Below are positions 9,901 through 20,800 of a stretch of 64,000 bases of DNA, in pieces. Each line of letters starts with the position of its first letter. Positions within the stretch are counted from its first letter, which is position 1. Where the stretch lies: positions 16,389,469-16,453,468 of the forward strand of contig CM076667.1 of NCBI GenBank assembly GCA_038496675.1, read 5' to 3'. A program made the translations under genes and the position numbers. This DNA is from Rachycentron canadum. Lineage: Eukaryota > Chordata > Actinopteri > Carangiformes > Rachycentridae. The notes under the pieces were generated by a model. The model searched no databases. It was not told the origin of the DNA and was given only the letters and a program-made list of their open reading frames with translations.

Positions 9901-12523
9901 CGGTGCAGACGCAGAGCAGAGCGCACGCAGACGCACCGGAAATGGAATTCATTGTCATTATCATTTAACATCACGATGAAGCAGGCAGCATACTTACATA
10001 TTGGTGTTGGCGGTGGACGTTAGCCAATCGGCTGCCAGTCCAACCATGTCTAATCCTGTAGAGAGCTGATTGAAGTACCTGGGGTGGGCTGAATGAAAAA
10101 GAGCAAAAGAGGGCGAAAAAAAAAAAAAAGGTTTTATTATGGAAGGATAATTGAAAAGTGTTTTTTGTGTGATTGTGCAAAAAAAAAAAAAGAAAAAAGA
10201 AAAGAAACTCATCATCATGGAAACACTTTAATTGAAGGTTAGCAATGCAGCTGCAGTGACGTCTGAAATCATCTCGAGAAATGATGAAAAGATTTGGTGT
10301 GACGTGGATAATGTAGGAATTCAGAGGAGGGTAAACACACATTTGTTTTATATCACAGGCAGAGGAGCTTCTGAAACGAAAAGAGAGTTTCTGGAAAATA
10401 GGAGACATTTCAGTCTGATTCATGATGGCTGCCCATTTGATCTCTCATGTTTTTATATATTATAAAGAGGATGCAACATAGTATTTCATTGCAACCCTCC
10501 ATGTTTAACATTTTGGAGAAATATATAAAGATTATGACGCCAAACTGTAGCTGTAATCAAATGAAAGTGTTAAAATGTTTCAATGACAATAAAGTAAAAA
10601 CACAACACAATAAGATTGAACATGTTTTTATGGGAGAAATTATAAATGTCTGCTTACTGCACTATAGTGTGTATAAACTGTTTATAAAACTGCTTAGAAA
10701 TGACAAATTGTGTCTATGTCTTTATGTAAAAGACAGTTATACTTGTTTGTTTATTTGTTTGTTTGTTTTTTTCTTGGGGGGGGTGGGGGTTGACATCTTT
10801 CCTGTGCTGTAGCTGTAAATCTCCTCCTGCCTGTGTCAGTCAGCAGAGAATAATGGACCCATGAAGGCAGGTTATTAGCCTATTATCTCCCACTTGGTGA
10901 ACCAGATTTACTGCGCCACCGCGTTTACTGGTCTGATGGTCAGGAGGAGGAAAACAAGGACAACTTCCAGCCTGATTTTTTTTTCATGGGTATCATTTAT
11001 CATTTTTGTTTTACCCCCCTCTTTGAAAAAAAAAAAAAAACACACAAAAAAACCCCCCAGATTATTTTCTTTCAGTTTCTTTATTTTATTGTCTCAGGTA
11101 TCTAGGCCTATAGTTTTGGAGGATATCCCTCAATACAAATGTCACCAGAAATTCTTTTTTTATTATTATTTTTAACCAATTAGTCATTTTTCCCCATCAT
11201 GATATAAATAGAATACAGATTATGTCATTAGATGTTGTTGTATGTGTCTCTTAATGTGAAATAACCATTGATATTCTTTTTAAAGAATGGTTTTGAAAGA
11301 TTTGAAGATACAAGCTGTTACAGTTTAGACCAGTCCAGGCCTAATCCACCAAAAAGATGCAGCTTTAAAAAAAAAAAAAAAAAAAAAAGTGGGCTTGGAG
11401 AGTATTTCCCAATAAACCAAAATAAAAAATGATTTGGGAAGTTTCAAATACCTCGGCTACCTATCCTTCATCTGAAAGTGAAAACCAGGCCTACCTGTCT
11501 TGATGGCGTATTTCAGAGTGGCGCGACAGCTGATCAAGATATCATCCAGGGTCGCGGGCTCGTCCTGCAGCTCCCAGTTGTTCATCTGCAGCAGCTCGTT
11601 TGGGTAGTGAAAATCAATCACTTTGGTTTCCCGGTCGAAAGACTCCACGATGTAGGCCAGTAAAATATCCACAACCTCCTGCAGGAAGGTCATTGTTTTG
11701 GTGTCACCGTCCGTGGCGGGTAACAGGTCTGGGGAAGAAAAAAAAAAAAAAAAAAGAAAAAGAAAATACTGAGCATCAGTGGGAATTAAAAATGAAAGAA
11801 AAAAAAAAAGCTGCAGATGTGAATCCTTTCGAAATGGAAGCACAAGTCGAATTTAGCAGTGAAATCACCCCACAGGCCTGAACATGCAGAATAACAACCA
11901 AAGCTAAGGGAGGCTATATTTCTCCTTTTTACACCTCTGGTGATTGAAGGACATTTATTTTCCTCTGAAGCTCAATAAATCCTGTTTTTTTGGCTGAAGG
12001 TGACCCCCCCGAAACACTCACCGCTGTGAAAACTGTTCATCCTCACAACACTGATTCTGGTGAATCTAGAGAAATGCTTGATCCGTGCAGACACATGATC
12101 TGTGAGATGTTTCATTTGCGTTTAAAAGGTATATTCATACTGTGAGAACGAATAAAGTGGCTCATATATGAAAAATACAATTAAATCAACAACGTTGAAC
12201 GAAAAAATTTGCCAAACGCTTCCACCACGGGTTTTTCGTTTCCATAAAAAAAAAAAAAAAAAACATACTGCAAACAAGAACTTATTTGTGTGTGTGTGTG
12301 TGTGTTTTTTTTTTTTACATGAAATAAATGAAGGCACAGACGCAGAGCAGGTCGACTGTGTTTTGGCTTTTTGTACCTGTTGAATAGAGGTCGGAGAAGG
12401 CGACGGCAGCGGCTTTGGCGCAGTTGCAGGATTTGTTGCAGCCGCAGTCGCCGGCAGTCGTCTGCGGCGGCTGCTTGGCCGCCGACTCGCCCGGTTTCTC
12501 CACCTCCCCGACATTGAGCAGCG
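821..12523 (-). CDS. GAD2: GAD2, glutamate decarboxylase 65 (5' end missing in gap)
   Basis: PLP-dependent decarboxylase that turns L-glutamate into GABA, on synaptic vesicles of GABA neurons. Fourteen coding exons join in one frame: 12377-12523, 11495-11728, 9998-10088, 8995-9107, 8293-8408, 7778-7857, 7264-7318, 6990-7106, 5749-5813, 5578-5656, 5298-5447, 4819-4926, 3189-3278, 821-994. They give about 538 codons and match vertebrate GAD2 throughout; human has 585, so about 46 N-terminal residues (first exon, with the start codon) are missing and should lie in the N run at 12686-13085. Seen: a cysteine-rich N-terminal stretch (CGCNKSCNC), the PLP lysine in NPHK, the HVDGAWGG turn with the PLP-ring aspartate, and the family C-terminus ERLGQDL. 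GAD2 rather than GAD1 is shown by MMEYGTTMVSYQP, GYEMVFDGK and LVREEGLMQNCNQ, and by the adjacent MYO3A. All introns are GT-AG except one GC-AG. Confidence 0.97.
995..3188 (-). other. GAD2 last intron
   Basis: A 2.2-kb intron. It holds a T run at about 2510-2530 and otherwise no recognisable element. Confidence 0.6.
3189..3278 (-). CDS. GAD2: GAD2 coding exon 14
   Basis: Encodes PQHTNVCFWYLPPGIRYMED and ends HLHK|GTGGGT. The first half is conserved; the second half is the usual variable patch between GAD1 and GAD2. Confidence 0.96.
3279..4818 (-). other. GAD2 intron 13
   Basis: A 1.5-kb intron between the GYEMVFDGK and PQHTNV exons. Nothing recognisable is seen in it. Confidence 0.6.
4819..4926 (-). 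CDS. GAD2: GAD2 coding exon 13
   Basis: Encodes GTIGFEAQIDKCLELSEYLY and REGYEMVFDGK, the GAD2-type form of this segment. Donor AAA|GTAGGT. Confidence 0.97.
5298..5447 (-). CDS. GAD2: GAD2 coding exon 12
   Basis: Encodes GLMQNCNQMHACYLFQQDKH through KLWLMWRAK. It includes the mobile catalytic-loop region with the conserved Tyr of YLFQ; the preceding residue is Cys where human GAD65 has Ser. Donor AAG|GTAAGG. Confidence 0.97.
5578..5656 (-). CDS. GAD2: GAD2 coding exon 11 (PLP lysine)
   Basis: Encodes ANSVTWNPHKMMSVPLQCSA. The lysine of NPHK forms the Schiff base with PLP (Lys396 in human GAD65). Acceptor CTGCAG, donor GAG|GTAGGC. Confidence 0.97.
5749..5813 (-). CDS. GAD2: GAD2 coding exon 10 (GC donor)
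   Basis: Encodes GAWGGSLLMSRRHRWKLDGV. The acceptor is TTAG. The donor is GAAAG|GCAAGT, a GC-AG intron: the reading frame into the next exon needs exactly this site and no GT lies at the junction. Confidence 0.95.
5814..6989 (-). other. GAD2 intron 9
   Basis: A 1.2-kb AT-rich intron splitting the PLP-binding turn between Asp and Gly of VD|GAW. No element is recognised. Confidence 0.6.
6990..7106 (-). CDS. GAD2: GAD2 coding exon 9
   Basis: Encodes GFVPFFVSATAGTTVYGAFD and ends WMHVD|GTGAGT. The last codon is the aspartate that in this enzyme fold contacts the PLP ring nitrogen. The acceptor follows an AT-rich tract with few pyrimidines. Confidence 0.97.
7264..7318 (-). CDS. GAD2: GAD2 coding exon 8
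   Basis: A 55-bp exon encoding GKLIPADLERRILEAKQK. The split codon at its 5' edge gives Ser where human has Arg (ADES-GKL against DER-GKM). Donor AAG|GTAATG. Confidence 0.96.
7778..7857 (-). CDS. GAD2: GAD2 coding exon 7
   Basis: Encodes SHFSIKKGAAALGIGTESV. With the preceding exon it forms the SEHSHFS motif that carries a PLP-stacking histidine in this fold. Acceptor TTTCAG, donor AG|GTAAAC. Confidence 0.97.
8293..8408 (-). CDS. GAD2: GAD2 coding exon 6
   Basis: Encodes GGAISNMYAMLLARFKMFPE and PRLVAFTSEH. Acceptor CTAG, donor CAC|GTAGGC. Confidence 0.97.
8446..8469. repeat. (CAGT)6 microsatellite
   Basis: Six perfect CAGT units in the GAD2 intron just upstream of coding exon 6. Confidence 0.9.
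8874..8918. repeat. (CA)n microsatellite, interrupted by TA
   Basis: A CA dinucleotide tract with two TA interruptions, in the same GAD2 intron. Confidence 0.9.
8995..9107 (-). CDS. GAD2: GAD2 coding exon 5
   Basis: Encodes FTYEVAPVFVLLEYVTLKKM and GDGIFSP, the start of the PLP domain. Acceptor GCAG, donor CCT G|GTACGT. Confidence 0.97.
9258..9280. repeat. Poly(A) tract
   Basis: Uninterrupted run of 23 A in GAD2 intron 4. Similar A runs occur near 11366, 11738 and 12246. Confidence 0.85.
9998..10088 (-). CDS. GAD2: GAD2 coding exon 4
   Basis: Encodes HPRYFNQLSTGLDMVG and AADWLTSTANTN, near-invariant in vertebrate GADs. The split codon at the 5' junction reads Ala where human GAD65 has Gly. 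Donor AT|GTAAGT. Confidence 0.97.
10089..11494 (-). other. GAD2 intron 3
   Basis: A 1.4-kb intron with several A and T homopolymers (near 10116, 10180, 11027 and 11366) and a GTTT-rich patch near 10744. No coding or mobile element is recognised. Confidence 0.55.
11495..11728 (-). CDS. GAD2: GAD2 coding exon 3
   Basis: Acceptor CCCCAG, donor ACA G|GTAGGC, 77 full codons. Contains the strongly conserved KVIDFHYPNELLQ and TLKYAIKT blocks at the start of the decarboxylase fold. Confidence 0.96.
12377..12523 (-). CDS. GAD2: GAD2 coding exon 2 (first one visible)
   Basis: Begins in phase 2 after ...CCGAAAG and ends ACA G|GTACAA. Encodes the variable N-terminal linker (ALLNVGEVEKPGES...) and the cysteine cluster CGCNKSCNC, which aligns with the cysteine cluster of human GAD65. 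The preceding exon must end with one base completing the Ala codon. Confidence 0.9.
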
Positions 12524-12685
12524 CTTTCGGAAACCACAAAACAGCACTGAGGTGTCTTCTTTGATTATTGTTATTATTACTCCACCGAAAAGGCGGTAAA
12601 TACGATGATAGGAATAATTATAATAATGATAATTAAAAAAAAAAAAAAGCGCCCCCCCCCCACAACCATCCAAGTCCCCCACCCC

Positions 12686-13085
12686 NNNNNNNNNNNNNNN
12701 NNNNNNNNNNNNNNNNNNNNNNNNNNNNNNNNNNNNNNNNNNNNNNNNNNNNNNNNNNNNNNNNNNNNNNNNNNNNNNNNNNNNNNNNNNNNNNNNNNNN
12801 NNNNNNNNNNNNNNNNNNNNNNNNNNNNNNNNNNNNNNNNNNNNNNNNNNNNNNNNNNNNNNNNNNNNNNNNNNNNNNNNNNNNNNNNNNNNNNNNNNNN
12901 NNNNNNNNNNNNNNNNNNNNNNNNNNNNNNNNNNNNNNNNNNNNNNNNNNNNNNNNNNNNNNNNNNNNNNNNNNNNNNNNNNNNNNNNNNNNNNNNNNNN
13001 NNNNNNNNNNNNNNNNNNNNNNNNNNNNNNNNNNNNNNNNNNNNNNNNNNNNNNNNNNNNNNNNNNNNNNNNNNNNNNNNNNNNN
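12686..13085. other. Assembly gap (400 N)
   Basis: Exactly 400 N, flanked by C-rich and G/C homopolymer sequence. The GAD2 reading frame is complete up to 12523 and needs one more upstream coding exon of about 46 codons; none is visible in 12524-12685 or in 13086-13500. The exon most likely lies inside the gap. Confidence 0.97.
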
Positions 13086-13248
13086 CCCCCGGACTGCGCG
13101 CCGCTGCTGAACTTCACTGCCTCCACGCAGACAGTGAATGCCAACTACTCCATGTGCCCCGGCAAAAAAAAAAAAAAAAAAAAAGCGCAGGACCTATTTC
13201 TTGGAGACCGGCTGCTGTAATTTCCCGCGGGGGAGAGGGCGCGCGGGG

Positions 13249-13272
13249 CCCCCCCCCCCCCCCCCCCCCCCC
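13249..13272. repeat. Poly(C) tract
   Basis: Run of 24 C directly after a GC-rich stretch in the presumed GAD2 promoter region. G/C runs of this kind are hard to sequence and may relate to the nearby gap. Confidence 0.85.
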
Positions 13273-14199
13273 TGTCAGAGCAGGGGCGCGTTACTCCCTA
13301 AGTATTTTATCAGCAAGTACCTATCTGACCTACCGCAGTTTGCTTGTTTCAGAAAGTTTTTTTTTGTTTGTTGGTTCGTTTGTTTCTTATTGTTGCACCA
13401 CGTTTTATCCATAGATACCAATCAAACGCCCCGATAGGCTGCACGCTTCTCAGTGATGGATCTGTGGGTTTTGGTTATAGGCTAATGTCCAGGTAACACT
13501 GTCACCATCTGCACTGGGTTTTTTTTATTTTTTTATAGTTTATTAATGAATGAGAACAAACGCAGCCTCCAGGCATCAAAACTACACTGAGCCACATCTG
13601 TTATGATTCATGGAGGCAATCACCACCAACCATGTCATGCCAAAAAGAATAATTAAAATAACCTGGCCCCTTTGGCAAAGCCATGATAATATTTGTATAT
13701 GGAGTTACTGTAGGTGTCTATAATGGGCCTGTAGTGTAGTTTTGAATTTAAATGGAAGAATTGGAAGAAAAAGTGTAATTCTTTTAATTGCAAAAACAGC
13801 AATTATGTTTCTTTTGTTTTTATAAACCAGTCTCCTGCTGTATATAGATCCTGTGCAGGATGATGGGAAAACTGGAGCATAACCCACTTGTACTCACTTT
13901 GTTTTTTTGTCAGAGTGTATTTGGTTGTGTGTGTAGATTTTGTGCCGTGTTTGTGCAGTCAAGCCCAACACTCCCCGTGGGGGTTTCTTCCTTTAAAATG
14001 CCACTTAAAGGTCAGAGGTTGAATCTCAAAGAAATGTTAAAGCCAATATGAAAAAGATCATATGAAGTCCTAAATGTTATTTCTACACTACACCAAACCT
14101 TAAAATAGGAATTATGGAAGAAATAAAAAGCTTGGATAAGAGTTTAGGAGGATGGATGAAAAATGGATGAATTAAACATCACAGGTAATTTGATGGTAT

Positions 14200-14205
14200 T
14201 TTATT
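14200..14205 (-). promoter_or_regulatory. Candidate MYO3A poly(A) signal AATAAA
   Basis: A canonical AATAAA on the minus strand about 530 nt after the MYO3A stop codon, which would give a 3' UTR of roughly 0.55 kb. Chance occurrence in AT-rich DNA cannot be excluded. Confidence 0.4.
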
Positions 14206-14731
14206 TTGAAATGAACAAACCAGGTGGTCACAGCAGAGAAAACAATGAATGTACATTTCTTACAACTTGACAACACTGAAGCTGATTTTCCCAAAGATGC
14301 ATTCATCAAAAACGGACTGTAGCACAAAGCGGTCAAGTGTGAGCCCAAGACCTACGTATTTACACGATCTACAGACATTATAAAATGATATCTGATGATT
14401 AAATGGATACAGACAACCTCACACACAAGCCGAAAAAAGAGGAAATTGATACAGCCAAATAAGCAAAAGTAGCAACATCTAGTTTACAAATTAGATAAAT
14501 AAAACCTTCATTTACAGCAAGTTTAAAGCATTTACCTTCATCCTGTGTATGTTGCTTTAAATCAGTGCAGTCAGAACCTTCTATGCCCCCTAACTAAACG
14601 GTTTCAAAGCTTTTAAAGGAGCTGTGATGAATAGCATGCTATATACCATGATATCTGATAAGCCAATTGTAAATGTGATGTTTATGATGCTTCAGATTTT
14701 GCCAAGTGGCTAAAAAATGTCACTCCTGCGT

Positions 14732-14846
14732 TCAGTACTGTTTGATTAGCCTTCGTCTCTGTGAGGTCTTCCTCAGCAGATGTCTGTAGTCGTACGGGTT
14801 CTCCTCGGTCCCGCTCTCTGTGGAGGGCATTCTGGGAACAGAGTGC
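14732..14846 (-). CDS. MYO3A: MYO3A last coding exon (3THDII actin-binding tail)
   Basis: Residues 1796-1833: HSVPRMPSTESGTEE, NPYDYRHLLRKTSQRRRLIK, QY, then TGA at 14732-14734. The NPYDxRxLLRKTSQRR block is the 3THDII actin-binding site that marks MYO3A and is absent from MYO3B. Confidence 0.97.
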
Positions 14847-17800
14847 CTGTCGACACAACAGGGGAGAGAGCAGTGAAATTCAGAGTAAAGTCAAAAAAAA
14901 AAAAAAAAAGAAAAAAAGTAGAACCTAGAGATGTTTGAAAGATTTGAAACAAGAAGAATGAGAAAGGAGATGAAAAGATTCATGTGCAGGAGAAAGATTT
15001 CATATTGTTTATCATTTTCAGGAGTCATTTATCATGTGCGTGGGCCCATTGAAGGCACTGGGTAGAGGGTGGGGGGGGTGGGGGGGTAATTCATTCTTGG
15101 ATTTGTTACTTTTTGTCCTTTGACCAACTGGAATGTGAAATGTAAGTGAGGCCATTTCTTTGACTGGACCATGTTGGACATTGATACCTGTTGTCATCGG
15201 CGGGTTTGGGACGCTCTGGATCAGTCACAGCCCTCTCTCTGGTCTGCCTGCTGGCAGCAGCTGGTCTCAGTTCCTCAGGCTGCTTCTTGTCCATGGACCG
15301 TCTCCTCTCTAAAGAGCCTCTCCTCTCTGGCATGCTGCTGGGTGATGCTTCCTCTGTGGACATGGAGGGTTCGGACCTGCTTGTGGACAGGCCCCGGTAA
15401 TAATGGTCGTCTACATCCAGCAGCTTTCCTGGACTAAACAGAGGGAAAGGATGGATGTTAGGACTCGAGGTGTTTTTGTGGCATGTCATTCAGACCACGT
15501 CTGAATTCATTCTTCAAACTCCTTTTTATAACAGTTTATCTAGTCCAGGGTGATGACTGAGTCCAGAATCACCTCCTGTCATGGTAACAATACCAAAGCC
15601 ACAGAGCATCACACACACAAAAACAAATAGTGTACATGGTGTAACTCAGCTCAGATGATTAGTTGGAACAAATAAATCAGATGAAATACACATTCAGGAG
15701 CTGAGAGGAACAACACAGTTTATTAAGAAATGAGATGGTGGAGATCTAGAAGCATGAAGGTCTACTGTACATAGATATATTATATTACATGCATGAATGC
15801 ATGAGGTATCTCTTCTAAATGTATTAGTGAGTGTGGTTGGTCCAGTTCAAATATCACAGCCATGCCCCAGGATATAAGCTTACAGAGCTGCTTTGTTGGG
15901 ATGACGATTTACAGATTTGTTTATTTAAGGAATGATCTCAAATGTGAGGGGGAAAAAAATGCCTTTTATAATAGAAAACCACAGAACAGGAAACCTATAA
16001 TTGGACTTTTGGACAAAAAGAGGAGAGCAAAGAAGAACTAAAAGCCCTGCGGCAGTTCAGCCTTTGTCAGGTTCTTACAGAGTAGGAGACAAACAGGCTT
16101 TATAAAGCCTCCTCCTCCAGGTAAACCAGTGGAGTTAGGATCTGATACATCACAGTGTGTCCTGTCTCAAAGTGACTAAAACTGGACAAAAAATACCTTA
16201 TAAATATGAATTCATACAAAAACATTTATCATAAACATGTCTGGCTTATATCAGGCTTTTTAAGATCTTCTTTGGTATCTCAAGGATAACTTTAAAAACA
16301 AGACAGAAAAGCACAACATCTGTGTTTATATACTCAGAAAACGGAGGATTTTGTCAACCTGTTTCGACTCTTTCCTCTGTTTCCTGTCACTCAGCTATTT
16401 GAGATCCTCGTGTTCTCTACAGTCGATGGCTTGTGCTTTTTGAAGTGTGTTTTCAGATGCAGTTGTTTCGGCAGCCTCTGGCAGCTTAGTTCGAGAAGTG
16501 AATGGGAAAACAATAAACTTGTAAAAGTCTGTACTTTCCCCCAAGTGACTGTTAACTTCTTAGCTCTTCTTAAAATCCTCAAAAGTTTCTCTGGACGGTT
16601 GTGATGTTGAAAACCATTGTTTCATTAAGAAGATAATAGCTTGATGTATTCATGTCAATGTCATGGTAAGACTTTATTTTAAGACACTTCTTTTGTTGAG
16701 TTTCATCACTTGACAGTGAACTGGCTAACAGTGTACTGACATGTCCTATAGGAGAGGAAGAAAAGAGGATAATTGTCTAGCCCTCAGACTGCAGGCATCT
16801 GCCCACCAGACTGTATAAATTGTCCACCCATACCACACGGGCTCCCTCTCCGCTCCAGGGCTGTTGTTCTGAAGTGGAACCTACGCCTTGACCTCCATAT
16901 GAACAAGACGAGATAAAAAAAAACAAGAAAATAAGACCATTTCAACGTGGAGATCAATGAGTGTCACACATTCTGACACGGTGAAAACAGCGATTGGAAA
17001 TAAGGTCTCTTTATGAGTGCAGCGCTACAACATCAAAACACTGTCCCGTAAACTGATGATCTCACAACACTGGGATGAGTTTGAGGCCTGACCTGACCTT
17101 ATAACCATAGTTTAGTTGAATTGTGATGAATGTGCCATTCAGAGGCCGAAATGAAAATTTTCTCCTTGATTGTAATTATCTCCCCGTTCTCTGGGCTGCT
17201 GGCTGAATTATGTCATTGACACAGTGATGACATTGCCTCAGATAACAGAGTTTTATCATCTGTTTTATACACAGAGCTGGATCAATACTGAATCAGAGGT
17301 TATTTCTTAATCAATGTAGCCACTGGCAAAATTTATATCCACTCAAACAACATGGCTTTAGAGATGGGAATGTGGGTCAGTCCATCATTCTGGTCCAGAC
17401 TGAAACCTCTTAACCATTGGATGGATTACAGTGGCATTTTGAATAGACATTCATGGTTTCCAGGGGGTGAATCTGGTCAGCTTTGTTGACCTCTAGTGCC
17501 AACTTTGTTGTGAATTTTGGCTCAGACATTAACTGTAAATCATTAGCATTCAGCATCAGTTTTTTCCATATTTTCAGTTCAGCTTTGTAGTTTGTAGTTG
17601 CCCATTATTTCTTTCTTGTCTATTTAGCTTTGTTAAGCTACCAGGGAACCAGTTCAGCCCTGACTCAGAAGCTGAAACAGAGTTGGTTCTCGGGCAGGTT
17701 CATCCCTGGTTCACTGCTCATGCTAACTACCTATTTCTTCCTCTGCTGTTGCTGCGATGGGAAACATAAAAGACATTGCTTCCGGTGGAAATTTCATCAG

Positions 17801-20800
17801 AGCGACTTCAACTTGTGCTTTGAATAGCAAAACATAAAAGGCTTCATGAGCTGAATCACCACTGTTACATCTTTCAGAGACACAGGGGGAAAAAACAGAC
17901 CTTTAAGTGATCATAACTGTGATATTGGCACTAAACTTTAGATATCTGTGGCACACACTATCATTGTTTCCCTCTGTATGTTTTCACTCCCATTTACTAT
18001 CATTACGTCCATCTTCTCTCCAGTTCTCTCTCCTCTTACCACCCACAATTTCCCATCTCCCATCATCCTCTGCTGTCAGCTTTAGCCAGAGATGCTATCT
18101 TTCCCGCTGACCTTCTCATCCTTAATGATGCATGTAAACTGCTCCTGTCCATCGCTGGCCTTATTTATCTGCTAACAAATTATTACCCTTGATGTTTAGA
18201 GCTGTGTTGGACTGTGTATGTGTGTGTCTGTGTATCAGTGTGTGTGTGTGTGTCTCCTCAGACTGCTGTGATGAAGTACCCTGGCCCCTGCTTGTTCAGC
18301 CAGCCCTATCGGTCCATCTTCACCCCCTCACTCTGGGCGGTATTCTCACCTTGTGGCCTATACGGCTCATACATATGCATGAACACATACATCCACACAC
18401 TTTCCAGTCAGTTTTTTTTTTTTTTTTTTTTGGAAGGATCTGACCTGTAGGTGAATTTAGCTTCACAACTCATAGAATAATCCCTCACGGAATACCACTG
18501 AAACACAACCATACAAAACATTAAACTTCACTGAGCGTATTCAGCGAATGAATCTGAGGTGAAAGATAAGGCCAATTGACTTCACCGAGGATGTGTGTAA
18601 TGCAGCATGTCGTTAAGTTTGCACCCAGACATTGTCCTTACGCTGGCACTGTCCTGCAGTCATTACTGTGGATCTTATAACAGTCGTGATAGGTTGTTAA
18701 AATTAGGTTGAAGTAAGTAAGGACTGGACACCTACCCCTCTTTCCTGGGTTTGCGCTTGTCATCCTGTACGGACCGCTGAGTGCACAGAGACAAAGGACA
18801 GGTTACTATATGTCAAACAAATATTACTTATCTGTGTTCAGGTGGAGCAGAAATTTTGGTTTCAGAACAGAGGTTCCCAACCATTTGCTCTCGTGACCCC
18901 TCAGACTTCTTTCTGCCCCCTTTCCAGGGTTTAAACCCACATGTTGGGAACCACTGTTTTAGAAAATACTTGTCTTGTTAATCATCCACCTTTCAATCAA
19001 ACAGCATTTCTAACATCTTAAATATTTTCAGTGAATTTGTCTCCAATACATGTGATCACATTTATAAGAAAATAATCATGTAATCACTTCAATCATGTTT
19101 TAAAACTACAACTTTGTACAATTATTGCTTTTCTAAAAGTTTGCTAGTGCTTATTATTCATTCATGAAATTATCGATTAAATAAAATGTGTCTACAAGGT
19201 ACAACTACGTCATCTAAACAGAGTGTCAGCATTATGAACAAACCTTAAGTGCTGCAAAAAGAGTTATTGTTCGCTGAAATTGTGAAACATTACAAATAAT
19301 CACATTAGGAGAACACAGAATAAAAAGAAAATCTTTTGCCTTTAGCACAAAAAAACTGCAAGAAAATTGCTTGTCTAATATAACAAAGACACTCTGGAAC
19401 ATACTCTTCCAGACAACTTTATTTCTTGCCTTTGGAACATACTGTGTGCAGTACAGAGTACTACAGAAAGAAAAAAAAAATGCTAATCAATAGTGCATTG
19501 TGAAAGCCAATAGGTGGGGGAGCAGTTACAGTGTAACGTGGCTGCTGTATTAAGTATCTGAAATCATTCACTATCTCACTCACATGAATCAGGTTGTAAT
19601 AGGTAGAGTCTTCTGGTGTGTTCAGGGTCTTTGGCTGCTGCGTCCTGCGGGGGGTCCTCGACAATCTCTTGTCAGCTGAAAAATGCAACGAAAACGGTTG
19701 AAAACATGAGAGTGTGGGGTCGTGTCAGTTGTCCTGAGCAGTGAAAGATAAAAGAGGCTGGTTGCAGTGTTGTAATTTACTTTCTGGGGTCTCATGTTCT
19801 CTCAACCTGATTGTTCTTATCTACTACATCTCCCAGAATGCCTTTCAACACCCTGGACCTGCCAATCTTTTTTTTAATTAGTTTTTGTTTGTGTTGCATC
19901 TGCACTCGTACACTGAGGAGAATGGAAAGGAGTAGACATTACTATTTCTGTGATTAGGCTTAGGTGGTAAACATAATTTACAATACAGTCAAGCTCAAAT
20001 ACCGTGATATACAATGTTATTGTGGATAGGAGCAGTTTTAATATATTGTATTTTACGTTGCAGGTGAAACAGCAGTTTATTGTTTTACTTATCACATGCC
20101 AAAATACAATGTACAGTACTGTATAAAATTATGAAAAATTTGCATATGCTTGGAATTATTGCAATATTTCATATTATCAAATGCTGACCCAACAGATAAT
20201 CATTCACCTTTTAATAGGATCTCATAATGTTATTTTTTTCTTTGTAAACTCAACTGTAGCTGCAGCAAAAATGCTACGTGACAACACAACATGAACATTT
20301 GCATTTCTGATTACATCTGTCTGTAGGTAAATATGTGTATGTGTATTGTGTATGTATGACTTTATGTCTTTGTCCTGACCTTTTTTCCTTCTACTCTTCA
20401 CAAATTCAAATGTCAATCATGCCTCAGACCTAAGTGAGGATAGTGATGATTTCTGAAGAAACCTGTGGCCTGAACAATAATGTGAAAATGTCTTTTCACA
20501 CGTTTTCACACACGTTACAGCCTGGTGAGTGTTTCACCATCTTGCTGAAGGAGCCAGCTTGCTGTGGTCATTTGTGTGGCAGCCAATCATGAGCAGATGG
20601 TTCAAGAATCGGTGGAATCAATACACACATCTGACTGGATTACTAAAGTGACTGTTGAGCGCGGTCCGACAACACGCTGCACTTTGACTTTGTTGTGCTT
20701 ATTGAGCTGCCCTCCATACATACCACAGTTTAACCCTAAGGCCTTTGGCCGTTTTGAATTTTCCAACAGAGACTATGTGAAACAACCTTTGACAAAGAGA

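Larger units (their letters stand above)
13086..14731. other. MYO3A-GAD2 intergenic region
   Basis: Only about 1.65 kb lies between the gap edge and the MYO3A stop. The left end (13086-13280) is GC-rich and fits the 5' UTR or promoter side of GAD2; the right part should hold the MYO3A 3' UTR. No protein-coding exon is recognised. Confidence 0.6.

Noticed and set aside
821..12523. GAD1 or GAD3 instead of GAD2
   Set aside because: Diagnostic segments (MMEYGTTMVSYQP, GYEMVFDGK, LVREEGLMQNCNQ) and the adjacent MYO3A fit GAD2.
12122..13144. Long minus-strand open frame running through the N gap
   Set aside because: Its length comes from the 400 unknown bases; the parts on each side do not form a known protein, and it begins at TTG, not ATG. 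The real GAD2 exon (12377-12523) is read in another frame.
12605..13414. Plus-strand open frame through the N gap
   Set aside because: Also an artefact of the gap, with poly-Lys and poly-Pro from homopolymers.
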